NCBI RefSeq assembly: GCF_947494125.1
Contig: NZ_CANLTU010000010.1
Span: forward strand, 62,001-126,000
Source: an uncultured Tenacibaculum sp.
Lineage (GTDB): Bacteria; Bacteroidota; Bacteroidia; Flavobacteriales; Flavobacteriaceae
Reading direction: 5' to 3'
Length of the DNA stretch: 64,000 nucleotides
Within the stretch, counting starts at the first letter, position 1, and each line of letters begins with the position of its first letter. Shown here in pieces: positions 24,772 to 33,862 of this stretch. The notes under the pieces are model-generated. The model had not been told where the DNA came from and did not search any database. It saw nothing but the letters and a program-made list of their open reading frames with translations. The position numbers and the translations under genes are program-made.

Positions 24772-26883
24772 ATGAAGAAAATAACTTCGTTAGTGTTTGC
24801 TTTTTTATTTGTTACAACTGCTATAGTTGCACAAACAAAACAAGGACACACAAATCAAAACAAATTTAGGCAACTAAAAGATCTTTTAGCAACACCAAAT
24901 AGCCAACATACAGCTTCAGGTGCTCCAGGAAAAGAGTATACTCAACAAAAAGTTGATTATAACATGGACATTCTTTTAAACGATGATAAACAACAAATAA
25001 CCGGTAATGAAACTATTACATATTATAATAATTCTGTAGATGAATTACCTTATTTATGGGTACAGTTAGATCAAAACAGGCGTGCTGCAGACTCTAAAAC
25101 ACCAGATATAAGTTCTGGTAAAGTTATAAAAAAACTAAGCAAAGAAGGATTCGATAGAGCTTTTCCAGAAAAATCTTTCGATGGTGGGTTTAAAATTACA
25201 AGCGTAACAAATACAGATGGAAGTAATTTATCACACACTATCAATCAAACCATGATGCGTATTAATTTACCAAAACCATTAGCTTCTGGAGAAACATTTA
25301 AATTCAATATTTCTTGGTGGTACAATATAAATAATCATAGAACTCAAGGTGGGAGATCTGGTTACGAACACTTTCCTAAAGATCGCAATAACAATTATGT
25401 TATCGCACAGTTTTACCCAAGAATGTGTGTATACGATAATGTAGAAGGTTGGCAGAATGATCAATTTTGGGGACGTAGCGAATTTGCTTTAGAATTTGGA
25501 GATTTCAATGTAAATATTACAGTTCCAGCAGACCATATGTTAGGAGCAACAGGTGTTTTACAAAATAGAAAAGATGTTTTTTCTAAAACTGAATTGAAAC
25601 GTTTTGAAAAAGCTAGAAATACATTTGACAATCCCGTCATTATCAGAACTCAAAAAGAAGCAGAAAAAATTGAACAAGGTCGTTCAAAGAAAACAAAAAC
25701 ATGGAAATTTAAGGCTACCAATGTAAGAGATTATGCATTTGCAACATCAAGAAAATTTATTTTCGACGCAATGGCTGTTAACATAAATGGTAAAACTGTA
25801 ATGGCAGAATCTTTATACTCCAAAGAAGCAAATCCACTTTACGGTGAGCACTCAACAAGAGCCGTTGCGCAAACGTTAAAAACATATTCTAGATATACAT
25901 TTGATTACCCTTACCACAAAGCAATTTCTGTCGATGGTCAAATGGGAATGGAATATCCTCAAATTTGTTTCAACCCTGGAAGACCAAATCCTGATGGAAC
26001 TTATTCTGACAGAACAAAGTATAGAATGATTAAAGTTACTATTCATGAAGTTGGTCATAATTTCTTCCCTATGATTGTAAATTCTGACGAAAGACAATGG
26101 ACTTGGATGGACGAAGGTTTAAATTCTTATATGGAAATGTTAGCTGAATTAGATTATGACAAGAACTTCCCTATAACAAGAGGCTATCCTAAAAATATTG
26201 TAAAGTACATGGCGGGAGATCAATCTAAAATTGCACCTATTATGTCTAAAGGAGATCATGTATATGAATTTGGAAATAATGCTTACGGTAAGCCGGCTAC
26301 TGCATTATGGATTTTAAGAGAAACTATTATGGGACACGAATTATTTGACCATGCTTTTAAAACCTATGCTAAAAGATGGAAATTCAAACACCCAACTCCT
26401 GCTGATTTCTTTAGATCAATGGAAGATGCATCTGCAATGGATTTAGATTGGTTCTGGAGAGGATGGTTCTACACTACTGATGTAAATGATATTGGGATAA
26501 AAGGGGTTAAGAAGTTTTATACGAGTAAAAATAAAGATGACTCTGTTAACTTTAACGAAGACAGTACTAATGGATTAAGTTTTTCTAATAAGCATAATAA
26601 ATACCATTATGAAATCACCTATAATAAACCTGGAGGATTAGTAATGCCAATTATTGTTGAGTTTACTTATAAAGACGGAACAAAAGAAAAGAAAACATAC
26701 CCAGCTCAAATCTGGAGATTTAACGATAAAGAAGTTAGTAAAGTGTTTTCATCTGACAAGGAATTAAAAAGTATAACTATAGATCCTGATTTAGAAACCG
26801 CTGATGTAGATACATCCAATAATAGTTGGCCTAAGAAAACAGCTACTAAATTTGATAAGTTTAAAAATAAAATAAAAGGTTAA
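24772..26883 (+). CDS. M1-family zinc metallopeptidase, copy 1
   Basis: Exported gluzincin aminopeptidase-like enzyme, 703 aa, signal peptide ending VAQ (about residue 20). The zinc site is complete: HEVGH (His425, His429) with the third ligand Glu448 in WMDEGLNSYME, the HExxH-x18-E spacing of M1. The exopeptidase loop GxMEN is replaced by MGMEYPQICF, as expected for this flavobacterial subgroup, so cleavage specificity is uncertain. There is no T9SS tail; the C-terminus is NNSWPKKTATKFDKFKNK, so the protein is probably periplasmic. It forms a tandem pair with the next gene and has its own terminator. Confidence 0.88.
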   Translation: MKKITSLVFAFLFVTTAIVAQTKQGHTNQNKFRQLKDLLATPNSQHTASGAPGKEYTQQKVDYNMDILLNDDKQQITGNETITYYNNSVDELPYLWVQLDQNRRAADSKTPDISSGKVIKKLSKEGFDRAFPEKSFDGGFKITSVTNTDGSNLSHTINQTMMRINLPKPLASGETFKFNISWWYNINNHRTQGGRSGYEHFPKDRNNNYVIAQFYPRMCVYDNVEGWQNDQFWGRSEFALEFGDFNVNITVPADHMLGATGVLQNRKDVFSKTELKRFEKARNTFDNPVIIRTQKEAEKIEQGRSKKTKTWKFKATNVRDYAFATSRKFIFDAMAVNINGKTVMAESLYSKEANPLYGEHSTRAVAQTLKTYSRYTFDYPYHKAISVDGQMGMEYPQICFNPGRPNPDGTYSDRTKYRMIKVTIHEVGHNFFPMIVNSDERQWTWMDEGLNSYMEMLAELDYDKNFPITRGYPKNIVKYMAGDQSKIAPIMSKGDHVYEFGNNAYGKPATALWILRETIMGHELFDHAFKTYAKRWKFKHPTPADFFRSMEDASAMDLDWFWRGWFYTTDVNDIGIKGVKKFYTSKNKDDSVNFNEDSTNGLSFSNKHNKYHYEITYNKPGGLVMPIIVEFTYKDGTKEKKTYPAQIWRFNDKEVSKVFSSDKELKSITIDPDLETADVDTSNNSWPKKTATKFDKFKNKIKG

Positions 26884-26898
26884 GAACCAAAATATTTA

Positions 26899-26928
26899 AA
26901 AAGCGACATTATTAATAATGTCGCTTTT
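26899..26928 (+). terminator. Terminator between the two M1 peptidase genes
   Basis: 15-bp inverted repeat AAAAGCGACATTATT (26899-26913) / AATAATGTCGCTTTT (26914-26928), followed by T's. The central bases form the loop. Confidence 0.85.
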
Positions 26929-27046
26929 TTATTTCATTTTTTTATATAAAACAAATGATTGTTAAAGTTTTTACAAAATTTCTTTACTAGCTATCAAAAT
27001 TCAGTAACTTCCCGCATATTTTTTAAAAATCAATCAAAACAAACTA

Positions 27047-29275
27047 ATGAGAAAATATTCCACGTTACTATTTTCAGCTCTATTTCTTTCTGCATCGTTA
27101 TTTGCACAAGAAACAGAAAAGAAAGAGCCTCAAAAGGGTCATATTGATCAAAATAAGTTTCGCCAATTAAAAGATGTATTGGCTACACCTAATGATCAAC
27201 ATACAGCTTCAGGAGCACCAGGTCATGCGTATACACAACAAAAAGTGGACTATGTAATGGACTTACGTTTAGATGAAGCTGCTAATAAATTATATGGAGA
27301 CGAAGCTATTACGTATCATAACAATTCTAAAGACCATTTAGATTACTTATGGGTACAGTTAGACCAAAACATGCGTGCTCCAGATTCTAAAACTCCTTTA
27401 GCTCAATCTAAAGGCGCAAGTGGTTTTCAAACACCTGAAAAGTTTGTTGAAGAAAACATGGGTAAACCAAAAGATTTTGGTTTTAAAATTGAAGCTGTAA
27501 AATATTCAAACGGAAGAAATTTATCGTATACTATTAATCGTACAATGATGCGTATTAATTTACCTAAAGCGTTAGCGCCAGGTGAAGTTTTTAAATTCAA
27601 TATAAAATGGAACTACCTAATTAACAATTCTGTTGAAGATGGTGGTCGTTCTGGTTTTGAATTATTTCCTGACGGTAATAAAAATTATACTATTGCTCAA
27701 TTCTTTCCTCGTTTAGCTGTTTATGATAATGTAGAAGGATGGCAAAATATGCAGTTTTGGGGACGTAGCGAATGGGCTTTAGAATTTGGTGATTACGACG
27801 TTAAATTAACCGTACCTGCCGATCATATTGTTGATGCCTCTGGAGAATTACAAAATGAAAAAGAAGTTTTAACAAAAGAACAACGTAATCGTTGGGCTAA
27901 AGCTAGAAAATCTTATAAAGACCCTGTTTTTATCGTAACTCAAGAAGAAGCTGAAGCTAACGAAAAAGAAGGGACTACAAAAACTAAAACTTGGCACTTT
28001 AAAGCAAAGAATGTTCGTGATTATGCATTTGCTTCGTCAAGAAAATACATTTGGGATGCAATGGCAGTAAACATAAATGGTAAAAACATTATGGCTGTTT
28101 CATTATATCCAAAAGAAGGAAACCCTTTATGGGAAGAGCACTCAACTAGAGTTGTTGCAAACACTTTAGAAGAGTATTCTAAAATGACTTTTGATTATCC
28201 TTATCCAAAAGCTATTTCGGTTCATGCAAAAAATCAAGGAATGGAATATCCAATGATTTGCTTTAACTATGGACGTCCTAATCCTGATGGAACTTATTCT
28301 GACAGAGTTAAAAATGGAATGATTGGTGTAATTACACACGAAGTTGGTCATAACTTTTTTCCAATGATTGTAAATTCAGATGAGCGTCAATGGACATGGA
28401 TGGATGAAGGTTTAAATTCTTTTGTTGAAATTTTAGCAGAATTAGATTATGATCCTAAATTTAATACTGGTAATCTACCTAAAGATATTGTAGGCTACAT
28501 GAGCTTAGATCAAAATAAATTAACTCCAATTATGGCACAAGGTGATTATGTTCAAAATTTTGGACCTAATGCATACACTAAACCAGCAGCTGGTTTATAT
28601 ATGTTACGTCATACTATTATGGGACCTGAGTTATTTGATTATGCATTTAGAACATATTCTAAAAGATGGATGTTTAAACACCCTACTCCTGCAGATTTCT
28701 TTAGAACAATGGAAGATGCTTCTGGTATGGATTTAGATTGGTTTTGGAGAGGGTGGTTTTATACTACAGATTATTCTGATATAGGTATTAAAGAAGTTAA
28801 ACCTTTATACTTAACAAATAAACCTAACGAAAGAACTAAAAAATTACAAGAACAATATCCTTCATATTTTGCTCGTTTAGGAAAATTAATTTTCTTAACT
28901 ACTAAAAAAGAAGATGCTAATGCTTCTGAAGTAGAAACTTACATTAATGGTTTATCTGCTGATAAAAAAGTTAATTTAAAAGCATTACCTAAATACATGT
29001 ATCAAGTTGAATTTGAAAAACCAGGAGGTATACCTATGCCTATTATTGTTGAATTAACGTATGCAGATGGAACTAAGAAACGTGAAACTTTCCCTGCTCA
29101 AATTTGGATGAAAAATGAACAAAAAGTGTACAGAGTATTTTCTTCTGAAAAAGAAGTAAAAAGTATTGTTGTAGATCCTGATTTAGAAACTGCTGATATT
29201 GACACAAAAAACAATAGTTGGCCTAAGAAAACAGCTAATAAGTTTGATAAATTTAAAAATAAAGTAAAAGGATAA
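27047..29275 (+). CDS. M1-family zinc metallopeptidase, copy 2
   Basis: Paralogue of the preceding gene, 742 aa, signal peptide ending SLFAQ (about residue 21). HEVGH (His431, His435) and Glu454 form the zinc site, with GMEYPMICF in place of GxMEN. It is highly similar to copy 1 along its whole length (for example QHTASGAPG, WKHPTPADFFR-like and DLDWFWRGWFYTTD segments). It carries an extra ~40-residue lysine/glutamate-rich insertion after GIKEVKPLYLTNK (about 585-640). The C-terminus NNSWPKKTANKFDKFKNKVKG is nearly identical to copy 1. It has its own 5' region and terminator, so the copies can be regulated separately. Confidence 0.88.
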   Translation: MRKYSTLLFSALFLSASLFAQETEKKEPQKGHIDQNKFRQLKDVLATPNDQHTASGAPGHAYTQQKVDYVMDLRLDEAANKLYGDEAITYHNNSKDHLDYLWVQLDQNMRAPDSKTPLAQSKGASGFQTPEKFVEENMGKPKDFGFKIEAVKYSNGRNLSYTINRTMMRINLPKALAPGEVFKFNIKWNYLINNSVEDGGRSGFELFPDGNKNYTIAQFFPRLAVYDNVEGWQNMQFWGRSEWALEFGDYDVKLTVPADHIVDASGELQNEKEVLTKEQRNRWAKARKSYKDPVFIVTQEEAEANEKEGTTKTKTWHFKAKNVRDYAFASSRKYIWDAMAVNINGKNIMAVSLYPKEGNPLWEEHSTRVVANTLEEYSKMTFDYPYPKAISVHAKNQGMEYPMICFNYGRPNPDGTYSDRVKNGMIGVITHEVGHNFFPMIVNSDERQWTWMDEGLNSFVEILAELDYDPKFNTGNLPKDIVGYMSLDQNKLTPIMAQGDYVQNFGPNAYTKPAAGLYMLRHTIMGPELFDYAFRTYSKRWMFKHPTPADFFRTMEDASGMDLDWFWRGWFYTTDYSDIGIKEVKPLYLTNKPNERTKKLQEQYPSYFARLGKLIFLTTKKEDANASEVETYINGLSADKKVNLKALPKYMYQVEFEKPGGIPMPIIVELTYADGTKKRETFPAQIWMKNEQKVYRVFSSEKEVKSIVVDPDLETADIDTKNNSWPKKTANKFDKFKNKVKG

Positions 29276-29301
29276 TATAATTATCTATCGTTTATATATT
29301 A

Positions 29302-29330
29302 AAAACGCAGCTCATGAGCTGCGTTTTTTG
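29302..29330. terminator. Terminator after M1 copy 2
   Basis: Perfect 13-bp inverted repeat AAAACGCAGCTCA (29302-29314) / TGAGCTGCGTTTT (29315-29327) plus T's. It is placed between convergent genes and is usable from both sides. Confidence 0.85.
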
Positions 29331-29352
29331 TTTTCTAAAAAGTTGAAAAATA

Positions 29353-29796
29353 TTATTTCTGAAATAATTTATTAACTTCATTTAATGTTAAAAACTTAGA
29401 AACAGTCATTACATCTGGATCTCTACTAACATATTGTTGAATCTGCATTCTCATTTCACCATCATCTCCTCTTTCATATTTAAAGAAAATTACATCTCCA
29501 TTAGCTTTTATTTGAAATTTCTGCATAGGCATTTCTTCAAAGCCTTTCAACATAATTTGGTGTAATTTACTTACATCATCATTCGTATTCTTAAATGAAA
29601 AAAACACATATTCATTTATTGGATTATTAATATTTTTATAAAATAAATTATACGATTCATTATCACCTACCTTTTCTAGGTAAACAAATTCAACTTGACC
29701 AACAATATCTACTTTTGTTGATGATTCAATAAATTCGATTTGTGAATACGACACAACAGAAAAAAATAATGCTGCTAAAAAAAATAGTTTCTTCAT
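29353..29796 (-). CDS. Small secreted protein of unknown function
   Basis: 147 aa with a clean signal peptide (MKKLFFLAALFFSVVSYSQ). The mature part is a single alpha/beta-looking domain with EFVYLEKVGDNESYNLFYKN, YVFFSFKNTNDD and FEEMPMQKFQIKANGD. No catalytic motif, cysteine pair or lipobox was found. A single-gene unit flanked by convergent and divergent genes. I do not recognise the family. Confidence 0.65.
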   Translation of the reverse strand: MKKLFFLAALFFSVVSYSQIEFIESSTKVDIVGQVEFVYLEKVGDNESYNLFYKNINNPINEYVFFSFKNTNDDVSKLHQIMLKGFEEMPMQKFQIKANGDVIFFKYERGDDGEMRMQIQQYVSRDPDVMTVSKFLTLNEVNKLFQK

Positions 29797-29994
29797 AAAA
29801 TTTAAGGGTTTAAAGTTCGATCTAAATATATTTGATTATAATTAAATAAAAGAACGTTTTTATAAATAAAAAATTATATCCTCTTTTTTTAAACATGCAA
29901 TTATAATAATAACATCATATGCTACTTTACCATATCTTATTCATTTATACGGAATAAAAGCAGTACCTTAGATATATACTCTACCTTAATATTT

Positions 29995-31206
29995 ATGAAA
30001 TATTTTTTACCTTTTATACTTTTTTTCGTTTTTTTTTCTTGCAACAAACGATCTTCTAAACAATTAGAAATTGGAAATTATAGAGCCGTTTTAAAAATTC
30101 AAGACAACCAAGAACTTCCTTTTATTTTTAAAGTAAAAGAAAATAATTTAATTGAAATATACAATGCAGATGAAATTATAGAAGTTGATGAAATCACCTA
30201 TAAAAATGATTCTATTTACATTCAAGTTCCAGTTTTCGAAGGTTATATTGCTGCTGAAATTTCCGATAATAATAAATTAAAGGGGCACTTTATAAAACCT
30301 AGTTTAAATAGAGTTGTTTCTTTTCTTGCCAGAAAGAACGATGAAAGATTCAAATCAAAAAACGAAGCTTCTTTTAATATTACAGGAAATTGGGAAACCG
30401 TTTTTAGCCCAAACAGTAAAGAAGACAAGTACACCGCAAAAGGAATATTTACTCAAAAAAAGAATAAAGTAAAAGGTACTTTTAGAACAACAACAGGAGA
30501 TTATCGATATTTAGAAGGTATTATTGATGGCGATTCATTAAAACTTTCAACATTTGATGGTGCACACGCTTTTTTATTCACAGCTAAAGTAACAGACTCA
30601 AGTATGATTGGTAATTTCTATTCGGGAAATCACTGGAAAGAACCTTTCATTGCTAAATTAAATAATAACTACGAGTTACCTGATGAAAATACTCTTACAA
30701 TTTTAAATGATGGTTATAAAAATTTTAATTTTTCTTTCCCCGATGAAAATGGTAATTTAATTTCTTACGTTGATGAACAGTTTAAAAACAAAGTTGTAAT
30801 AGTACAAATTATGGGAACTTGGTGCCCCAATTGTTTAGATGAAAGTAAATATTATGTTGAATATTTAAAAAAGAATAAAAGTACTGATGTTCAATTTATT
30901 GCTTTAGCTTTCGAAACAGATAAAACACAAAAAAAAGCTTTTGAAAAAATTAGTCGTTTGAAAAAACGATTAGACATTACCTACCCTATATTATTAGCAC
31001 AATATGGAGGTTCAAATAAAAAAGAGGCAGCTAAAAAATTACCTATGTTAAATCATATACTTTCATATCCTACTACAGTTTTTATTGATAAAAAAGGAAT
31101 TGTTCGTAAAATACATACTGGTTTTAACGGTCCTGCAACTGGAGAAAAATACATTAAGTTTAAAAATGAATTTGAAACTTTTGTAAATGCTTTATTAAAA
31201 GAGTAA
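29995..31206 (+). CDS. TlpA-like thioredoxin-fold lipoprotein (thiol-disulfide oxidoreductase)
   Basis: Envelope lipoprotein of 403 aa with lipobox FFSC (Cys16) after a short hydrophobic signal. The N-terminal half (about 20-230) is a DUF4369-like all-beta region (NITGNWETVFSP, KGTFRTTTGDYRYLEG). The C-terminal half (about 245-400) is a TlpA/AhpC-type thioredoxin fold with the active site GTWCPNC (about 275-281), ALAFETDKT and the cis-Pro loop SYPTTVFIDKKG. It probably reduces or rearranges disulfides of exported proteins. A single-gene unit; no partner membrane reductase (DsbD/CcdA) is next to it. Confidence 0.85.
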   Translation: MKYFLPFILFFVFFSCNKRSSKQLEIGNYRAVLKIQDNQELPFIFKVKENNLIEIYNADEIIEVDEITYKNDSIYIQVPVFEGYIAAEISDNNKLKGHFIKPSLNRVVSFLARKNDERFKSKNEASFNITGNWETVFSPNSKEDKYTAKGIFTQKKNKVKGTFRTTTGDYRYLEGIIDGDSLKLSTFDGAHAFLFTAKVTDSSMIGNFYSGNHWKEPFIAKLNNNYELPDENTLTILNDGYKNFNFSFPDENGNLISYVDEQFKNKVVIVQIMGTWCPNCLDESKYYVEYLKKNKSTDVQFIALAFETDKTQKKAFEKISRLKKRLDITYPILLAQYGGSNKKEAAKKLPMLNHILSYPTTVFIDKKGIVRKIHTGFNGPATGEKYIKFKNEFETFVNALLKE

Positions 31207-31309
31207 AGCTAGCACTTACTTTATTCTATAGTACTAATTAAAATTATAGTTATAATCCATTACTTAATAGTATATGTTAAAGTTAAAATCATTTCATTAT
31301 TTTTACCCA

Positions 31310-31975
31310 ATGAAATGGATTTATTATTTAGTATTATTTTCTTCTTTTATTTTACATTCCCAAACTTTACCAAAGGGTTTTTCGTATATAAAAAACATAG
31401 ATTCTTCTATAAAAAAAGAACTTAGATATTGTTCTAGTAATAACTTTATAGGGTCTCCTATAAATGGTTATGAAGAAAACATACTTATAACAACAACACA
31501 AACTGCAAAAGCTTTAAAAAAAGTACAAGATCAATTACAAAAAAAAGGTTTAAGTCTTAAAATTTTTGATGCTTATCGACCACAAATTGCTGTAAATCAT
31601 TTTGTAAAATGGGCTCGATTGATTAATGACACATTAATGAAACATCAATACTACCCTAACATAAACAAACGTCATTTATTTAAATTAGGATATATATCTT
31701 CCAAATCAGGGCATTCAAGAGGTAGCACAGTAGATTTAACGATCGTTGATTTAAAAACCAATATTGAGTTAGACATGGGAAGTCCTTATGATTTTTTTGG
31801 GCCTTCATCACATATTACGTACTCTAAATTAACTAAAGAACAAAAAGGTAATAGACAATTATTACAACGAATAATGCTAAAAAATGGATTTAGACCATAT
31901 TCCAAAGAGTGGTGGCATTTCACTTTACGTAATGAGCCTTTTCCTAAAACTTATTTTAAATTCCCTATAAAGTAG
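31310..31975 (+). CDS. M15 family D-Ala-D-Ala dipeptidase (VanX/DdpX type)
   Basis: Zinc dipeptidase cleaving D-alanyl-D-alanine, probably in cell-wall turnover. The start at 31310 (MKWIYYLVLF) gives a proper signal peptide ending HSQ; an earlier in-frame ATG at 31274 would add 12 residues and spoil it. Catalytic signatures are intact: FDAYRPQIAV (Arg of the substrate pocket), SGHSRGSTVDLT (His and Asp zinc ligands, about residues 133-144) and EWWHF (Glu base and third ligand, about 199-203). It is about 221 aa, close to VanX. No VanH/VanA genes are present, so this is housekeeping recycling and not a resistance cluster. Confidence 0.88.
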   Translation: MKWIYYLVLFSSFILHSQTLPKGFSYIKNIDSSIKKELRYCSSNNFIGSPINGYEENILITTTQTAKALKKVQDQLQKKGLSLKIFDAYRPQIAVNHFVKWARLINDTLMKHQYYPNINKRHLFKLGYISSKSGHSRGSTVDLTIVDLKTNIELDMGSPYDFFGPSSHITYSKLTKEQKGNRQLLQRIMLKNGFRPYSKEWWHFTLRNEPFPKTYFKFPIK

Positions 31976-32018
31976 TAATTTTTAACGCTTTATTTAGACT
32001 ACTAAAAGATATCGGCAT

Positions 32019-32026
32019 TATATTTG
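32019..32026 (+). promoter_or_regulatory. Bacteroidota -7 promoter box
   Basis: TATATTTG (consensus TAnnTTTG), 17 bases before the ATG at 32043. The -33 region shows only a TTTA-like match. It gives a very short leader. Confidence 0.45.
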
Positions 32027-32042
32027 CTTAGATTTATTTCAT

Positions 32043-32720
32043 ATGATAAAAATTCTACATTTTTTTGTGCTTTTTGGTTTAATTGGTATGCATTCTAATA
32101 GTTTTGCTCAATTAGACAACTCTTTTGGAGGTAAAAAAAAGGGAACTTCTTCTTTCGGAATTACTACTACTTCTGCTAAAAAGGCTGAGAAACCAAAATC
32201 ATTAGATTTTAAAAATAACAATGGTTTTAAAACTGCACATACTAAACAACAAAAAGAGTTTCAAAAAAAACAAGCTGAAAGAAACTTAGAAAACAAAGGT
32301 ATTTTAACCAAAGCTAAAGTTGCGGAAGAACAATATTTAAAAGCCTTCAAAAAAATAAATGGGATGTACCAATACCCTATTATCGATCAAGACTTAGGGA
32401 GTTTTAGTACAAAATCAAAAAGTGTGAATATTATTTGTAGAGATTTTCAATATCCAGATGGAGATAAAGTAACTATTTTTGTAAATAACATTCCCGTAGT
32501 TAGTAATATAGTACTTAAACAACGTTATCAATCGTTTAATATCCCTTTAGATGAAGGTATTAATACAATTGAAATCTTAGCTTTAAACCAAGGAACTTCA
32601 GGTCCAAACACAGCAGGTTTTAAAATTTATAATGATGCAGGAATGTTAATTTCATCCAATCAATGGAACCTTGCTACGGGTGCAAAAGCATCAATTATTA
32701 TAGCCAAAGAAAAAGAATAA
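32043..32720 (+). CDS. Secreted protein with Ig-like C-terminal domain, unknown function
   Basis: 225 aa; the signal peptide ends NSFAQ (about residue 22). A basic, low-complexity Lys/Gln/Ser segment (about 25-105) is followed by a beta-sandwich-like domain (about 115-222) with YPDGDKVTIFVNNIPVVSNI and LDEGINTIEILALNQGTSGP. This resembles the 'function of linker' Ig-type domains that follow a DGD..T/F pattern. No enzyme motif is seen. It lies 142 bp upstream of pdhA, which has its own candidate promoter, so no functional link is implied. Confidence 0.65.
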   Translation: MIKILHFFVLFGLIGMHSNSFAQLDNSFGGKKKGTSSFGITTTSAKKAEKPKSLDFKNNNGFKTAHTKQQKEFQKKQAERNLENKGILTKAKVAEEQYLKAFKKINGMYQYPIIDQDLGSFSTKSKSVNIICRDFQYPDGDKVTIFVNNIPVVSNIVLKQRYQSFNIPLDEGINTIEILALNQGTSGPNTAGFKIYNDAGMLISSNQWNLATGAKASIIIAKEKE

Positions 32721-32797
32721 TATTAAAAGGTTTTACCACTACGAAAACCTTACAGCAACTTTTAATAAGAACTTTTTTTAAATTACCAAAAACTACT

Positions 32798-32805
32798 TAC
32801 TTTTG
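32798..32805 (+). promoter_or_regulatory. Candidate promoter of pdhA
   Basis: TACTTTTG matches the TAnnTTTG -7 consensus 57 bases before the pdhA ATG. A T-rich run stands where the -33 TTTG would be. It would give a leader of about 50 nt. Confidence 0.4.
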
Positions 32806-32862
32806 TGGTTACGTTTTTCAACAAGATAAACAAACAAACGTTAAATAAACAACTAATATATA

Positions 32863-33858
32863 ATGAATAAAATCACCAAAGAAACCTATATCAATTGGTA
32901 TAGAGACATGCTATTTTGGAGAAAGTTTGAAGATAAACTAGCAGCTGTTTACATTCAACAGAAGGTAAGAGGTTTTTTACACTTATATAACGGTCAAGAG
33001 GCTGTTTTAGCAGGTTCATTACATGCAATGGACTTAACTAAAGATAAAATGATTACTGCTTACCGTAACCACGTACAACCAATTGGTATGGGTGAAGACC
33101 CAAAACGTGTTATGGCTGAACTTTATGGTAAAGTTACAGGTACGTCTCAAGGTATGGGAGGTTCTATGCACATTTTCTCTAAAGAATTTCGTTTTTATGG
33201 TGGTCACGGTATCGTTGGTGGTCAAATTCCATTAGGAGCTGGATTAGCTTTTGGAGATAAATTTAAAGGTAATGATGCAGTAACACTTTGTTATTTTGGT
33301 GATGGTGCAGCTCGTCAGGGTTCATTACACGAAACATTTAACATGGCAATGAACTGGAAGTTGCCTGTAATATTTATTGTTGAAAACAATGGATATGCAA
33401 TGGGTACTTCAGTAGAAAGAACTGCCAATCATACAGATATTTGGAAACTAGGGTTAGGGTATGAAATGCCTTGTGGACCAGTTGACGGGATGAATCCTAT
33501 TAAAGTTGCAGAAGCTGTAGATGAAGCTATACAAAGAGCTCGTCGTGGCGAAGGACCAACTTTCTTAGAAATGAAAACATACCGTTATAGAGGTCATTCT
33601 ATGTCAGATGCTCAACATTATCGTACCAAAGATGAAGTTGAAGAGTACAAAAAAATAGATCCTATTACGCAAGTATTAGACATTATTAAAGAAAATAAAT
33701 ACGCTTCAGATGAAGAAATTGAAGCTATTAATAAAGAAGTAAAGGCTTCGGTTAAAGAATGTGAGCAATTTGCAGAAGATTCTCCATATCCAGAATTAAA
33801 TCAATTACACGATATGGTATACGAACAAGAAGATTACCCATTTATAAAATCAAAGTAA
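32863..33858 (+). CDS. pdhA: Pyruvate dehydrogenase E1 component, alpha subunit
   Basis: Thiamine diphosphate-dependent decarboxylase subunit of the pyruvate dehydrogenase complex; 331 aa, cytosolic. GGHGIVGGQIPLGAGLAFG and the diphosphate/Mg motif GDGAARQGSLHETFNMA are followed by VENNGYAMGTS. The phosphorylation-loop region RYRGHSMSDAQHYRTKDEV is as in two-subunit (alpha2beta2) E1 enzymes. A pyruvate rather than a branched-chain enzyme is inferred from the very close E1-alpha of other flavobacteria and the linked two-lipoyl E2. The E1-beta gene is not in this window. The E2 gene starts 4 bp downstream. Confidence 0.93.
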   Translation: MNKITKETYINWYRDMLFWRKFEDKLAAVYIQQKVRGFLHLYNGQEAVLAGSLHAMDLTKDKMITAYRNHVQPIGMGEDPKRVMAELYGKVTGTSQGMGGSMHIFSKEFRFYGGHGIVGGQIPLGAGLAFGDKFKGNDAVTLCYFGDGAARQGSLHETFNMAMNWKLPVIFIVENNGYAMGTSVERTANHTDIWKLGLGYEMPCGPVDGMNPIKVAEAVDEAIQRARRGEGPTFLEMKTYRYRGHSMSDAQHYRTKDEVEEYKKIDPITQVLDIIKENKYASDEEIEAINKEVKASVKECEQFAEDSPYPELNQLHDMVYEQEDYPFIKSK

Positions 33859-33862
33859 ACCT

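Noticed and set aside
31310..31975. Vancomycin resistance (vanX) cluster
   Set aside because: Only the dipeptidase is present, with no VanH/VanA ligase or VanRS; it fits D-Ala-D-Ala recycling.
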